Source: Dethiosulfovibrio salsuginis (GTDB lineage Bacteria > Synergistota > Synergistia > Synergistales > Dethiosulfovibrionaceae). From it: a stretch of 64,000 bases of DNA. Under the pieces are notes generated by a model. That model had not been told where the DNA came from. It ran no database searches and worked only from the letters and a program-made list of their open reading frames with translations. Positions 17,014 through 25,823 of this stretch are shown here, one piece after another. The position numbers and the translations under genes were made by a program. Location of the stretch: assembly GCF_900177735.1 (NCBI RefSeq), contig NZ_FXBB01000008.1, forward strand, positions 1 through 64,000, read 5' to 3'. Each line of letters starts with the position of its first letter. Position 1 is the first letter of the stretch.

Positions 17014-18308
17014 TGGGTGCTGTAAATTCGGTAAAGGTGGTTCCAGGCTCGGTTAGAGGGACGGTGGAGGTCCCAGGGGATAAGTCCATCTCTCACAGAG
17101 TGGGCATGATAGGGGCCCTGTCCAAGGACGGTATAGAGGTCACGAACTTCTCACCTGGGGCGGACTGCTCCAGCACCTTGGAGTGCGTTAAAGCCCTAGG
17201 GTGCGACGTGGTCAGGTCCGGCGACAGCGTGAAGGTCTCCAGAGGTAAGGGCCTGTCGGACCCATCGGCACCTTTAGACGCCGGAAATTCCGGCACCACC
17301 GCCAGGCTAATGTGTGGCCTTCTGGCTGGAGTCCCAGGGACCTTCTCGGTTATGTCGGGAGACGAGAGCCTTCAGGGTCGTCCTATGAGTCGGGTCGTGG
17401 ACCCTCTGAGGATACTGGGGGCGAAGATAGACGGCAGGGACGGAGGAAAGAGGCTGCCTCTGGCCATAAGGGGGACCAGGCTGACCGGTGGGCAGTACGT
17501 TCTACCGGTTGCCAGCGCCCAGGTCAAGAGCGCCCTGCTTCTGGCTGGATTGTCGGCCCAGGGGAGCGTAACTGTGGTGGAGCCCCTTCCCACCAGGGAC
17601 CACACGGAGATAATGCTGGAGCACCTGGGCGTCCCGGTCCGAAAGGACGGGGGCTCGATCACCGTCTACCCCTTCGACGACCTGCCAGGGGGATCCTGGA
17701 GGGTTCCGGGAGACTTCTCCTCCGCCGCCTTCTGGGCCGTGGCTGCGGCCATCTCCCCGGGATCGGAGGTCTCCCTTATAGGTGTGGGGCTGAACCCTAC
17801 AAGGTCGGGGCTTCTCGAGGTGCTTAAATCCATGGGCTTGGACTGCTCGGTCATGTCGCCCAGGACCCAGGGCGGGGAGATGGTGGCGGACCTTGTGGTC
17901 AGGACCTCCGTCCTCAGCTCTGTGACGGTGGGAGAATCCCAGGTTCCCTCTATGGTGGACGAGCTTCCGGTTTTGGCCGTCACCGCCACCCAGGCGTCCG
18001 GTACCACCGAGATAAGGGGGGCCTCGGAGCTTCGAGTCAAAGAGTGCGATCGAATCGCCGCTGTGGCCGAGGGTCTCAGGGCCATGGGAGCCCAGATCGT
18101 CGAGCACGACGATGGCTGGACCATCCCTGGAGGCCAGGCCCTTCACTCGGCGGTGGTGGACAGCCACGGGGATCACCGTATAGCCATGGCTATGGCGGTC
18201 GCGGCGCTGGTGGCCGACGGTCCGGTGGAGATAAAGGGATCGGACTGCGTCGCCATATCCTACCCCGACTTCTTCAGCCATCTTAACTCCCTCTCGGAAG
18301 GGAGGTAG
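17013..18308 (+). CDS. aroA: 3-phosphoshikimate 1-carboxyvinyltransferase (EPSP synthase)
   Basis: Transfers the enolpyruvyl group of PEP to shikimate-3-phosphate. About 431 residues, normal length. Motifs: VPGDKSISHRVGMIGALS at the N-terminus, DAGNSGTTARLMCGL (phosphate and PEP site), and SELRVKECDRIAAVAEG. The stop of tyrA and the ATG at 17013 share TGATG; a GTG at 17010 is an alternative start. Fourth step block of the aromatic operon. Confidence 0.95.
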   Translation: MGAVNSVKVVPGSVRGTVEVPGDKSISHRVGMIGALSKDGIEVTNFSPGADCSSTLECVKALGCDVVRSGDSVKVSRGKGLSDPSAPLDAGNSGTTARLMCGLLAGVPGTFSVMSGDESLQGRPMSRVVDPLRILGAKIDGRDGGKRLPLAIRGTRLTGGQYVLPVASAQVKSALLLAGLSAQGSVTVVEPLPTRDHTEIMLEHLGVPVRKDGGSITVYPFDDLPGGSWRVPGDFSSAAFWAVAAAISPGSEVSLIGVGLNPTRSGLLEVLKSMGLDCSVMSPRTQGGEMVADLVVRTSVLSSVTVGESQVPSMVDELPVLAVTATQASGTTEIRGASELRVKECDRIAAVAEGLRAMGAQIVEHDDGWTIPGGQALHSAVVDSHGDHRIAMAMAVAALVADGPVEIKGSDCVAISYPDFFSHLNSLSEGR

Positions 18309-18312
18309 TCCT

Positions 18313-19470
18313 ATGGCCCTTCGTTTTTTGAGCGCAGGGGAGTCCCACGGAAGGGGCTACACCGTCATAGTCGAGGGACTTCCCGCTGGCCTTCCGGTTT
18401 CCCTGGAGCTTCTGTCCTCCGAGCTCGCCAGGAGGCGGAGGGGCTGGGGCAGAGGCCCCAGAATGGCCCTGGAGAGGGACGTCATAGAGGTGTGGAGCGG
18501 CCTTAGAGACGGCCTCACCACCGGAGCCCCTCTATCCATCTGTCTGGATAACACCGAGTGGCGGTCCTGGAGGGGCGCCATGGACCCCCATCAGGTGGAT
18601 CAGCAGGCTCAGGATAAGGTGGTGTCCTGCCCCAGGCCCGGCCACGCCGACCTGCCCGGGCGGCTCAAGTACGGGCACCTCGACATGAGGAACGTCCTGG
18701 AGAGGTCCAGCGCCAGAGCCACCGCAGGATGGACCCTGGCGGGAACTGTGGCGAGGGCCCTCCTGATCGGCCTCGGTATTCAGGTTCGAGGGGCTGTCAC
18801 CTCCATCGGGGGAGTTCATCTGGCGGACCCCAGCTCTGATGAGGAATGGGCCAGGGCGGTCCGGTCCAATATGGGCTGTCCAAGGGAGGCCGACGAATCC
18901 CCCCTTATAAATAGGATAGATTCGGCTAAGGAGGAGGGCTACAGCTTGGGCGGGACCTTCGTGGTGTCCATAAAGGACATGCCAACAGGGGTCGGATCCT
19001 ACGTTGAGTGGGACAGGAGGCTGGACGGCCGACTCGCCGGGGCTCTTATGTCCATTCCGGCAATAAAGGGGGTCTCCCTTGGGGACGGCTTCGACCTGGC
19101 GGACAGGCCGGGCATAGAGGCCCACGACGAAATCCACCTGGAGGGAGAAGCCCTGATCCGTCGGACCAACAGGGCCGGAGGTATCGAGGGAGGCATGACC
19201 AACGGCCAGGAGGTCATGCTCAGGGCCGCCATGAAGCCCATACCCACCATGAAAGATTCCCTCCCCTCGGTGGACCTGTCCACCATGGAGGCCCATAGGG
19301 CCCACGTCGAGAGGTGCGACGTCTGCGCCGTCCCGGCGGCCTGCGTGGTGGGAGAGGCCATGGCGGCCTGGGTCGCCGCCTCGGCCATAGTTGAACAGTT
19401 CGGAGGTGACAGGTTTGAAGACCTTAGCAGAAGGGTCCAGGATCACAGGAGCAGGATCTCCAATGGCTAG
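18313..19470 (+). CDS. aroC: Chorismate synthase
   Basis: FMN-dependent anti-elimination of phosphate from EPSP to give chorismate. 385 residues. Family signatures: SAGESHGRGYT at the start, PRPGHADLPGRLKYGHLDMR and the RSSARATA motif. Starts 4 bp after aroA. No reading-frame problem. With aroF, tyrA, aroA and aroKB it covers the pathway except 3-dehydroquinate dehydratase and shikimate dehydrogenase, which are not in the window. Confidence 0.95.
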   Translation: MALRFLSAGESHGRGYTVIVEGLPAGLPVSLELLSSELARRRRGWGRGPRMALERDVIEVWSGLRDGLTTGAPLSICLDNTEWRSWRGAMDPHQVDQQAQDKVVSCPRPGHADLPGRLKYGHLDMRNVLERSSARATAGWTLAGTVARALLIGLGIQVRGAVTSIGGVHLADPSSDEEWARAVRSNMGCPREADESPLINRIDSAKEEGYSLGGTFVVSIKDMPTGVGSYVEWDRRLDGRLAGALMSIPAIKGVSLGDGFDLADRPGIEAHDEIHLEGEALIRRTNRAGGIEGGMTNGQEVMLRAAMKPIPTMKDSLPSVDLSTMEAHRAHVERCDVCAVPAACVVGEAMAAWVAASAIVEQFGGDRFEDLSRRVQDHRSRISNG

Positions 19471-21037
19471 TGGGCCCATCTTCCTGGGAGGGTTTATGGC
19501 CGCCGGTAAGACCTCCGTCGGGCAGGCCCTGTCGTCTATGACCGGGATACCCTTTGTGGACCTTGACCAGATGGTCGAGTCCCGGGCGGGAACCTCGGTT
19601 AAGGATATCTTCGCCACCTTAGGAGAGCCCTGCTTCAGGGAGCTCGAGTCCTCCTGCCTCAAAGAGGCCGCCCATTTGGGGACCGTGTTGGTCGGGCTGG
19701 GGGGAGGGGTCCTCAAGTCCAGGGATAACGGGGAGCTTATCAGGCAGAGGGGCAAGCTGGTTATCCTGGACGTGTCGCCGGAAAAGGTCAGGGAGAGGGC
19801 CGCGAATCAGCCGGGGAAGAGGCCTCTGCTGGAACAGGGAGACCTAGAATCCCTGTGGCACAGCAGAAGGGAGCTCTATAAAGAGGCGGATCTCAGGGTG
19901 AACACCGACGACCTGACGGTGGACCAGGTGGCCATGGAGGTTAGGTCAAGCCTGGACCTCCCCAGCAAGGAGGATCATCGCAGGGTTTTAGGGAACGACT
20001 GCACAGGCAGGGTTATCGTCGGCAGAGGGATGTTGCCCCGGCTCAGGGAACTGGTCTCCGGCGGCTTATACGTGGTCGCCGACGAGATGACCGGTTCGCT
20101 CTTTCCCGCCCCTGAGGGTATAAAGGGTATGTCGATCCTGCCCAGAGGGGAAGATGCCAAGACCTTAGGCCAAATAGAGAGGCTCTACGGCGACTTCGCC
20201 GCCGCCGGTGTGGATCGGCACGACACGGTGGTGGCCATCGGTGGTGGCTGTGTGGGCGACTCGGCGGGCTTCGCCGCCGCCACCTGGATGAGAGGGCTAA
20301 ACTTGGTTCAGTGTCCCACCACACTTCTGGCCCAGGTGGACAGCTCCATCGGCGGCAAAGTCGGTGTAAACCTGCCTCAGGGGAAAAACCTCGTGGGGGC
20401 CTTCCATATGCCCAAGCTGGTTCTGGCCGACGTGGACTGCCTGTCCTCCATGAGCTGGAAGGACTACCGGCAGGGACTGGCGGAGGTGGTCAAGTACGGC
20501 CTCGGAGAGGACAGGTCGCTGTTTGAGTTTCTCGAGGCAAATTCCGCCTCTCTCAGGGACCGCTGTCCAACTGTCCTCGCTGAGGTAGTGGCCCGGTGTG
20601 CCGCCATAAAGCTGGACATAGTTCAGGAGGATCAGAGGGAGACGGGGGCTAGGGCGAGATTGAACCTGGGGCACACGGTGGGACACGGCCTCGAGGCCGC
20701 GTCGGACTACCGAGGCTGGAGCCATGGAGACGGCGTCTCGGTGGGGATGATGGTCGTCACCGATCTGGCCTGTAGGCTGGAGCTGTGCTCCGGTGAGACG
20801 TTCCACAGGCTCGGTGGTCTTCTTGTGTCCCTTGGGCTCCCTACAAGGCCCGACCTCCCATGGTCCGCCATAGCCCCTCACGTGGCCAGGGACAAAAAGT
20901 TTAAAGGCGGCTGTCCCAGGCTGGTCCTCCCCGACGACCGGGGAACCTCGGTGATATGGGAGGGGCCTATCTCAGAGCTGGAGCGGTCCTACGAGGAAAT
21001 GTTCAGCCTAGAGGTCAATCTAAAGGACGGCTCTTAG
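19463..21037 (+). CDS. aroKB: Shikimate kinase / 3-dehydroquinate synthase fusion
   Basis: Two enzymes in one chain. Residues 1-165 are shikimate kinase with the P-loop GGFMAAGKTS, the acidic DLDQM and GLGGGV motifs. Residues about 175-524 are dehydroquinate synthase with AIGGGCVGDSAGFAAATWMRG, PTTLLAQVDSSIGGK and the metal-binding NLGHTVGHGLE and WSHGDGVSVGM. AroK-AroB fusions occur in several anaerobes. I chose ATG 19463, overlapping the aroC stop by 8 bases; TTG 19415 with GGAGGT upstream would add 16 residues and is a fair alternative. Last gene of the operon; a strong terminator follows. Confidence 0.93.
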   Translation: MASGPIFLGGFMAAGKTSVGQALSSMTGIPFVDLDQMVESRAGTSVKDIFATLGEPCFRELESSCLKEAAHLGTVLVGLGGGVLKSRDNGELIRQRGKLVILDVSPEKVRERAANQPGKRPLLEQGDLESLWHSRRELYKEADLRVNTDDLTVDQVAMEVRSSLDLPSKEDHRRVLGNDCTGRVIVGRGMLPRLRELVSGGLYVVADEMTGSLFPAPEGIKGMSILPRGEDAKTLGQIERLYGDFAAAGVDRHDTVVAIGGGCVGDSAGFAAATWMRGLNLVQCPTTLLAQVDSSIGGKVGVNLPQGKNLVGAFHMPKLVLADVDCLSSMSWKDYRQGLAEVVKYGLGEDRSLFEFLEANSASLRDRCPTVLAEVVARCAAIKLDIVQEDQRETGARARLNLGHTVGHGLEAASDYRGWSHGDGVSVGMMVVTDLACRLELCSGETFHRLGGLLVSLGLPTRPDLPWSAIAPHVARDKKFKGGCPRLVLPDDRGTSVIWEGPISELERSYEEMFSLEVNLKDGS

Positions 21038-21056
21038 AGCCGTCCTTTAGATTTTT
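21022..21056. terminator. Bidirectional terminator, aroKB and Lrp gene
   Basis: Stem around AAAGGACGGCTC/GAGCCGTCCTTT (21022-21033 with 21037-21048) followed by T-rich sequence. It contains the stop codons of both convergent genes. Confidence 0.8.
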
Positions 21057-21499
21057 AGGTCCTTCTCGATGGAGGACAGAACTATGGAGGTGCACAGCTT
21101 GCCTATTCTGGTCAGCTCTCCGAGGATCCTCTCAAGGTCCTTTATCGACCTGGCGACTATGTCGACGTAGTAGTCGTCCTGTCCTGTGATGCTCAGGCAC
21201 CTTATGACCTCCGGTATGGCGGTTATCTTGTCCGCCAGGTAGGGGTCGGGGTTTTTGAAGTCCGTGGACATGGCGGACATGGCCCTGATCGGAAAGCCCG
21301 CCTTTTCCGGGTCTATCCTGGCCCCATATCCCATGATTATCCCGACGCTCTCCATTCGCCGGACCCTCTCTATGGCCGCCGGGGCGGAGAGGCCCACTTT
21401 CTTTCCTAGCTCCCTGAAGGAGATCCTGCCGTTTGCCTGAAGCTCCCTGAGGATCGCCAGGCCGGTGTCGTCCAGTAGGTTGCCGTCTTTTATGGTCAT
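21047..21499 (-). CDS. Lrp/AsnC-family transcriptional regulator
   Basis: A 150-residue two-domain regulator: N-terminal winged helix (LLDDTGLAILRELQANGRIS, recognition helix near KKVGLSAPAAIERVRR) and C-terminal RAM/ACT-like domain that binds amino acids and oligomerises (SITGQDDYYVDIVARSIKDL). It is transcribed away from the amidinohydrolase and symporter genes, with a 169-bp shared control region, so it most likely senses an amino acid and controls those genes and itself. Confidence 0.92.
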   Translation of the reverse strand: MTIKDGNLLDDTGLAILRELQANGRISFRELGKKVGLSAPAAIERVRRMESVGIIMGYGARIDPEKAGFPIRAMSAMSTDFKNPDPYLADKITAIPEVIRCLSITGQDDYYVDIVARSIKDLERILGELTRIGKLCTSIVLSSIEKDLKI

Positions 21500-21668
21500 A
21501 TTGTCCTCCCTCTTGCTCTCAAACGTAAAGTTATAGCCGGAAACGATAGGTGTATGTAACCCGTAATACCCTAATCTATTACAAAACCCCTGTGGAAAAG
21601 AGCATATATCGTCTATCCTATTTATGCAAGAGCAAATAATCTAAAAGAACTCAAAGGAGGCACTCTGA

Positions 21669-22544
21669 ATGAAACCCTGGGGAGCTCAGTCGGAAGTCGG
21701 AAAGATAGAGAAGATAATGGTGAAGAGGGCGGAAGACGCCTACGGAAGCCAGAAGGTCTTAGACTCCTGCTGGAGGGATCTGGGCTACACCGAGCCGGTG
21801 AACTACTCCAAGGCCATGGACGAATACGATGCGTTTCTATCCATTATAAAGAGCCACGTGCCGGAGGTGTTTTGCCTCCCCTCCCAGGAGGATACCGGCC
21901 CCGACTCGATGTACGCCAGGGACTCCTGTATGGTCACCGACCAAGGGTATATCCTGTTTAACATGGGCAAGCCCCAACGGAGGGCCGAGGCCGCAGCGGC
22001 GGGCCGTCTGTTCGACTCCATCGGCCTGCCCAGGCTGGGAGCCATAGAGGGCGAGGGAAGCATGGAGGCGGGGGATATGGCCTGGCTGGACGAGAACACC
22101 CTGGCGGTAGGGATCAGCTACAGGACCAACCCCGAGGGAGTCCGCCAGCTGAGGGATCTGGCTGCCGGTAACTTCGAGGTGCTGGACTACCCCATTCCTC
22201 ACTGGAACGGACCGGAGGAGTGCCTTCACCTCATGTCCTTCATAAGCCCTGTGGACCACAAGGCGGCGGTTGTCTACTCCAGACAGATGCCGGTCACTTT
22301 CCGGCAGGAGCTTCTTCACAGGGGATATAACCTGATAGAGGTCCCAGATCAGGAGTACGACACAATGGCCTGTAACGTCCTGGCCCTGGAGCCCGGTCTG
22401 GTCCTCATGATAGAGGGCAACCCTATCACCAAGGGCAGGTTACAGGAGGCTGGCATGGAGGTGCTGGAGTTCCCGGGCACCGAGATATGCTGGAAGGGCG
22501 GCGGAGGACCTACCTGTCTTACCAGGCCCCTTCTTCGTAAGTAG
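21669..22544 (+). CDS. Amidinohydrolase/deiminase of the DDAH-arginine deiminase superfamily
   Basis: A 291-residue guanidine-group-modifying enzyme. The catalytic His is in EECLHLMSF, the nucleophilic Cys in GGGGPTCLTRPL near the C-terminus, and acidic substrate residues lie in EGSMEAGDMAW. These are the marks of dimethylargininase-like and related amidinotransferase-fold hydrolases, which release citrulline (plus an amine) from arginine derivatives; the exact substrate is open. AAAGGAGG precedes ATG 21669. It is followed by an AGCS symporter and faces an Lrp regulator, pointing to uptake and breakdown of a guanidino amino acid for energy. Confidence 0.85.
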   Translation: MKPWGAQSEVGKIEKIMVKRAEDAYGSQKVLDSCWRDLGYTEPVNYSKAMDEYDAFLSIIKSHVPEVFCLPSQEDTGPDSMYARDSCMVTDQGYILFNMGKPQRRAEAAAAGRLFDSIGLPRLGAIEGEGSMEAGDMAWLDENTLAVGISYRTNPEGVRQLRDLAAGNFEVLDYPIPHWNGPEECLHLMSFISPVDHKAAVVYSRQMPVTFRQELLHRGYNLIEVPDQEYDTMACNVLALEPGLVLMIEGNPITKGRLQEAGMEVLEFPGTEICWKGGGGPTCLTRPLLRK

Positions 22545-22585
22545 CTTTTATTAATAACGATGTAGACCGGAAGGGAGGGAGATAG

Positions 22586-24028
22586 ATGGATTTTCTGGGT
22601 TTTGTGGAGCAGTTAGTCGATTGGGTATGGGGAACTCCTCTCATAGTGATGGTGCTCGGCTCGGGGGTGTTCTTTACCCTGGTCTCGGGATGCTTTCAGT
22701 TCAGGTACGGCGGCTATATCTTTAAAAATACCGTAGGGCGGATCTTCTCAGGCAAGGTCGACGATGGCCCTGGACTACTGTCCCCCTACGAGGCGGTAAG
22801 CGTCGCCATAGGATCAACCGTCGGAGTGGGCAACATCGGGGGAGTCGCCACCGCTATCGCAGTCGGAGGCCCTGGGGCGGTGTTCTGGATGTGGATGGCG
22901 GGCATATTCGGCCAGCTCATAAAGATGGTCGAGGTCACACTGGCGGTCCACTACAGGACGGTGCTGGACGACGGACAGAGCACCTACGGAGGGCCTACCT
23001 ACTATATCCAAAGAGGGCTCGGCCAGGAGCGAGGCTGGCATGGCCTGGCGAAGGTCCTCAGCGGACTGTTCCTGATAGGTTTTCTAATCTGCTATTTTTT
23101 CACCATCCAGAACTACACCGTGGCGGAAGCTGTGGCGGGGGTCTTCGACGTGAACCTTCTGTTGGTCAGTTTCGTCTTTCTGGTCCTCCTCTACGCCTCC
23201 ATCTGGGGCGGTATCAGGGGGCTCGGCAAGATAGCCGTCGCGGTGGTTCCCTTCATGTGCCTTTTCTACATTGGGGGAGCTCTCATGGTTATCCTTAAAG
23301 ACACCGCCGCCATACCACACACCTTTAGGCTCATATTCGGAAGTGCCTTCACCGGAACCGCAGCGGTAGGAGGTTTTGCCGGAGCCGCCTTCGCCAGAAT
23401 GATCTCCGTTGGAATGGCCCGTGCGGTCTACAGCAACGAGGCTGGTTGGGGTTCCTCTCCCATGATCCACGCCTCCGCCAGGGTTGATCATCCGGTGAAG
23501 CAGGGTATCATGGGCATATTCGAGGTCTTCATGGACACGTTGGTGATATGTTCCGTTACCGCACTGATGATCATAAACTCAGGGGAGTGGAGTTCCGGTC
23601 TTGACGGGGCAACCCTTACCCTAAGCGCCTTCTCAAAAGGGGTGGGCTCCCTCGGGACAATCGTGCTGATAGTCGGGATCTTCCTGTTTGGGCTAACCAC
23701 CTCGACAGGGCTTTTCGCCCAGTTTGAGACGCTGCTGACCTACGTCATAGGGCCTCATTCGAAGAACCTGGATAAGGTGCTTAAATTCAACAAGTACGTC
23801 TACCCCCTACCGGGATTTTTGCTGGTGCTCTACGCCCAGGCCTACGGCCTTCCCACCTATCAGGTGTGGATGTTTATAGATATCTCAATAGGTATCCCTA
23901 TATTCGTCAACCTGCTGGCCATACTTCTGCTAACACCTAAGTTCCTCGACCTACTTAGGGACTACCGGGCAAGGTACATGGGCCAGGGCAAAGTTGACTC
24001 GGATTTCAAGGTTTTCTACGAGGAATAG
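22586..24028 (+). CDS. Sodium:alanine symporter family (AGCS) transporter
   Basis: A 480-residue membrane protein with about 10-11 hydrophobic segments. Family motifs: GCFQFRYGGYIF near the start, GSTVGVGNIGGVATAI, GGPGAVFWMWMAG and GGPTYYIQRGLG. AGCS members import alanine, glycine or other small amino acids with Na+ (or H+). It lies 41 bp after the amidinohydrolase gene and shares its terminator, so it probably brings in the substrate or exchanges the product of that enzyme. Confidence 0.93.
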   Translation: MDFLGFVEQLVDWVWGTPLIVMVLGSGVFFTLVSGCFQFRYGGYIFKNTVGRIFSGKVDDGPGLLSPYEAVSVAIGSTVGVGNIGGVATAIAVGGPGAVFWMWMAGIFGQLIKMVEVTLAVHYRTVLDDGQSTYGGPTYYIQRGLGQERGWHGLAKVLSGLFLIGFLICYFFTIQNYTVAEAVAGVFDVNLLLVSFVFLVLLYASIWGGIRGLGKIAVAVVPFMCLFYIGGALMVILKDTAAIPHTFRLIFGSAFTGTAAVGGFAGAAFARMISVGMARAVYSNEAGWGSSPMIHASARVDHPVKQGIMGIFEVFMDTLVICSVTALMIINSGEWSSGLDGATLTLSAFSKGVGSLGTIVLIVGIFLFGLTTSTGLFAQFETLLTYVIGPHSKNLDKVLKFNKYVYPLPGFLLVLYAQAYGLPTYQVWMFIDISIGIPIFVNLLAILLLTPKFLDLLRDYRARYMGQGKVDSDFKVFYEE

Positions 24029-24035
24029 CTCTGAA

Positions 24036-24068
24036 ACTAAAAAAGGCCCCTTAGGGGCCTTTTTTAGT
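24036..24068 (+). terminator. Terminator after the AGCS symporter gene
   Basis: A perfect 15-bp stem (24036-24050 with 24054-24068) that includes A6 on the 5' side and T6 on the 3' side, only a TTA loop. Could work in both directions. Confidence 0.9.
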
Positions 24069-24141
24069 TAGCATCTCCTAACTAAAATCGATCCGTCAGG
24101 GCTTTTTAGTGGTACAATCTACCCTGTATAGATACCACTAA

Positions 24142-24393
24142 AGGGCACCTCTAAAAACTCTAATCCTCGGAGAGATCGTTCCGACGGAGCCCATTTGAGC
24201 CCGTATACTCGACCTGCCGTTGTGTAGTACGAATGGGGCGACAGGACGTCGCCCCAAGCCGAGGGGGCACAGGACGTGCCCTCCGAGGCGGTTCGTACGG
24301 AACAGGCAGGTCGAGTATACGATTGGGCGAAACAGGGCGTAGGCGGAACGATCTCTCCGAGGGGACTCAAAGGTGAGTTTTTAGAGGTTCCCT
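24142..24393 (+). repeat. Dispersed palindromic repeat, copy C (long form, reference copy)
   Basis: About 252 bp. Terminal stem AGGGCACCTCTAAAAACTC against its near-complement at the 3' end; middle stem 24166-24183 with 24344-24361 (18 bp perfect); inner stem 24202-24218 with 24305-24321 (17 bp perfect). Inside are two hairpins with identical AGGAC loops: GGGGCGAC/GTCGCCCC (24235-24255) and GGGCAC/GTGCCC (24265-24281). Lies between a terminator and a ZIP transporter gene. Confidence 0.95.
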
Positions 24394-24414
24394 AAAAAGA
24401 AAGACGGTGATAGC

Positions 24415-25260
24415 TTGAGCGAAATAGCGATAGCCTTTGGGCTTACCCTTTTTGCCGGTTTAGCTACAGGTATAGGAAGCGCCATAGCCTTCTTTGCCAA
24501 GAGGACCAACTTCCGTTTCCTGTCAATATCAACCGGCTTCTCCGCCGGAGTCATGCTTTACGTGTCCTTTGTCGAGATATTCTTCAAGGGTTCCGAGGCT
24601 CTCACCGAGGTTTACGGAGACTACTGGGGAGAGTGGATAAACGTAGGGGCCTTCTTCGGGGGTATAGTCCTGATAGGCCTTATAGACGCCTTTATTCCCC
24701 AGGCGGAGAACCCCCACGAGGTACGCTCCGAGAGGGCCGTGGCACCTCTGCACAACGACGATGTTCCTGACGACATAAAGGACAATCCTAAGCTGATGAG
24801 GATGGGGCTCTTCACCGCCCTGGCTATCGGGATCCACAACTTCCCCGAGGGACTGGCAACGTTTCTAGCTGCCCTTCACGATCCGTCGGTGGGGGTGGTC
24901 ATAGCCGTGGCTATAGCACTTCACAACATCCCGGAGGGCATAAGCGTATCGGTCCCGATCTATTACGCCACAGGGGACAGAAAAAAGGCCTTCCTGTACT
25001 CCTTTTTGAGTGGTTTGGCCGAGCCTATAGGGGCCCTGATCGCCTATGGGGGTATAGTCCTCTTTACCGGGGGCAGCGGAGGGGCTGTCCCCCAGGAGGT
25101 CATGGGAGTCCTGTTCGCCGGGGTCGCTGGGATAATGGTCTACATAAGCCTGGACGAGCTTATCCCAACCAGCAACGCCTACGGCAAGGGACACGACAGC
25201 ATGATAGGCTTGGTCGGCGGCATGGCGGTTATGGCCCTGAGCCTGCTTATGATGAGCTAA
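24415..25260 (+). CDS. zupT: ZIP-family divalent metal transporter (ZupT-like)
   Basis: A 281-residue, eight-helix transporter for Zn2+ and probably Fe2+/Mn2+. The two metal-site helices carry HNFPEG (about residue 142) and HNIPEG (about 171). The cytoplasmic loop between helices 3 and 4 is short and has only a few His ([10 protein letters not shown]). TTG 24415 is the only fitting start; its ribosome site is weak. The gene begins 22 bp after repeat copy C, so the repeat forms part of its 5' region or carries its promoter. Confidence 0.92.
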   Translation: MSEIAIAFGLTLFAGLATGIGSAIAFFAKRTNFRFLSISTGFSAGVMLYVSFVEIFFKGSEALTEVYGDYWGEWINVGAFFGGIVLIGLIDAFIPQAENPHEVRSERAVAPLHNDDVPDDIKDNPKLMRMGLFTALAIGIHNFPEGLATFLAALHDPSVGVVIAVAIALHNIPEGISVSVPIYYATGDRKKAFLYSFLSGLAEPIGALIAYGGIVLFTGGSGGAVPQEVMGVLFAGVAGIMVYISLDELIPTSNAYGKGHDSMIGLVGGMAVMALSLLMMS

Positions 25261-25328
25261 GAGGTAAGGGCGGCGTTGTTCCCCCCTTACGTTAGGTGAT
25301 ATGATGTGAGAGGAAGGGAGTGATCCAT

Positions 25329-25805
25329 ATGGCGTTTTTAGCGACCTGGCAGTTCTGGGGTATATTGTGCATAGTGCTTCTGCTGGGAGAGATAGTCTCT
25401 CCGGGGTTCGTCCTCGGGTGTGTAGCTATCGCCTGTATTCCCCCTCTTTTGATGGGGGCCTTCTGGCCTTTGGAGATGCCCTTTCCCCTTAACGGAAGGA
25501 TAAGCCTGGCGGCCTTCGGAGTCTCCGCCCTTTTGGGGCTGATTTTCATCCGGCCCTCGGTGGTAAAACACCTCTACGGCAAGGGACAGAGGCGATCCGA
25601 CGTGGAGGGAATGATAGGCTCTAAAGCCCTGGTTGTGAAAGAGATATCGGAAGGGCAGACCGGTGGGGGCTACGTCAAGGTGAGAGGGTCCCAGTGGTGG
25701 GCCTTTCACGTGGACGGCAAGCCCGTTCCTGTCGGTGCGGAGGTGGAGATAGTGGAAGTCAAAGGGGCCAAGGTGATGGTCACCACGGTCCGTAACGACG
25801 ACTAG
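25329..25805 (+). CDS. NfeD-like membrane protein
   Basis: About 158 residues: two or three N-terminal membrane helices and a C-terminal OB-fold domain (EGMIGSKALVVKEIS ... GSQWWAFHVDGKPVP). NfeD proteins pair with stomatin-like SPFH proteins and are thought to organise membrane microdomains and protein quality control. That partner follows directly (18 bp). This is the short NfeD form without the ClpP-class protease domain. ATG 25329 preferred over GTG 25320 for spacing to AGGAAGGGAG. Confidence 0.85.
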   Translation: MAFLATWQFWGILCIVLLLGEIVSPGFVLGCVAIACIPPLLMGAFWPLEMPFPLNGRISLAAFGVSALLGLIFIRPSVVKHLYGKGQRRSDVEGMIGSKALVVKEISEGQTGGGYVKVRGSQWWAFHVDGKPVPVGAEVEIVEVKGAKVMVTTVRNDD

Positions 25806-25823
25806 AGAGGTGGAGGTGTTTTG

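Noticed and set aside
17502-18281. Long antisense frame over aroA (259 codons), and similar ones over aroC and the chemoreceptors
   Set aside because: They lie wholly opposite well-conserved genes in a G/C-rich region where antisense frames stay open by chance; no ribosome sites or family motifs.
24119-24370. ORFs of 80 or so residues inside the repeats (same protein-like string in several copies)
   Set aside because: The frame is shared because the DNA is shared; starts lack ribosome sites, lengths vary with the optional hairpin, and the changes between copies keep base pairing rather than amino acids.
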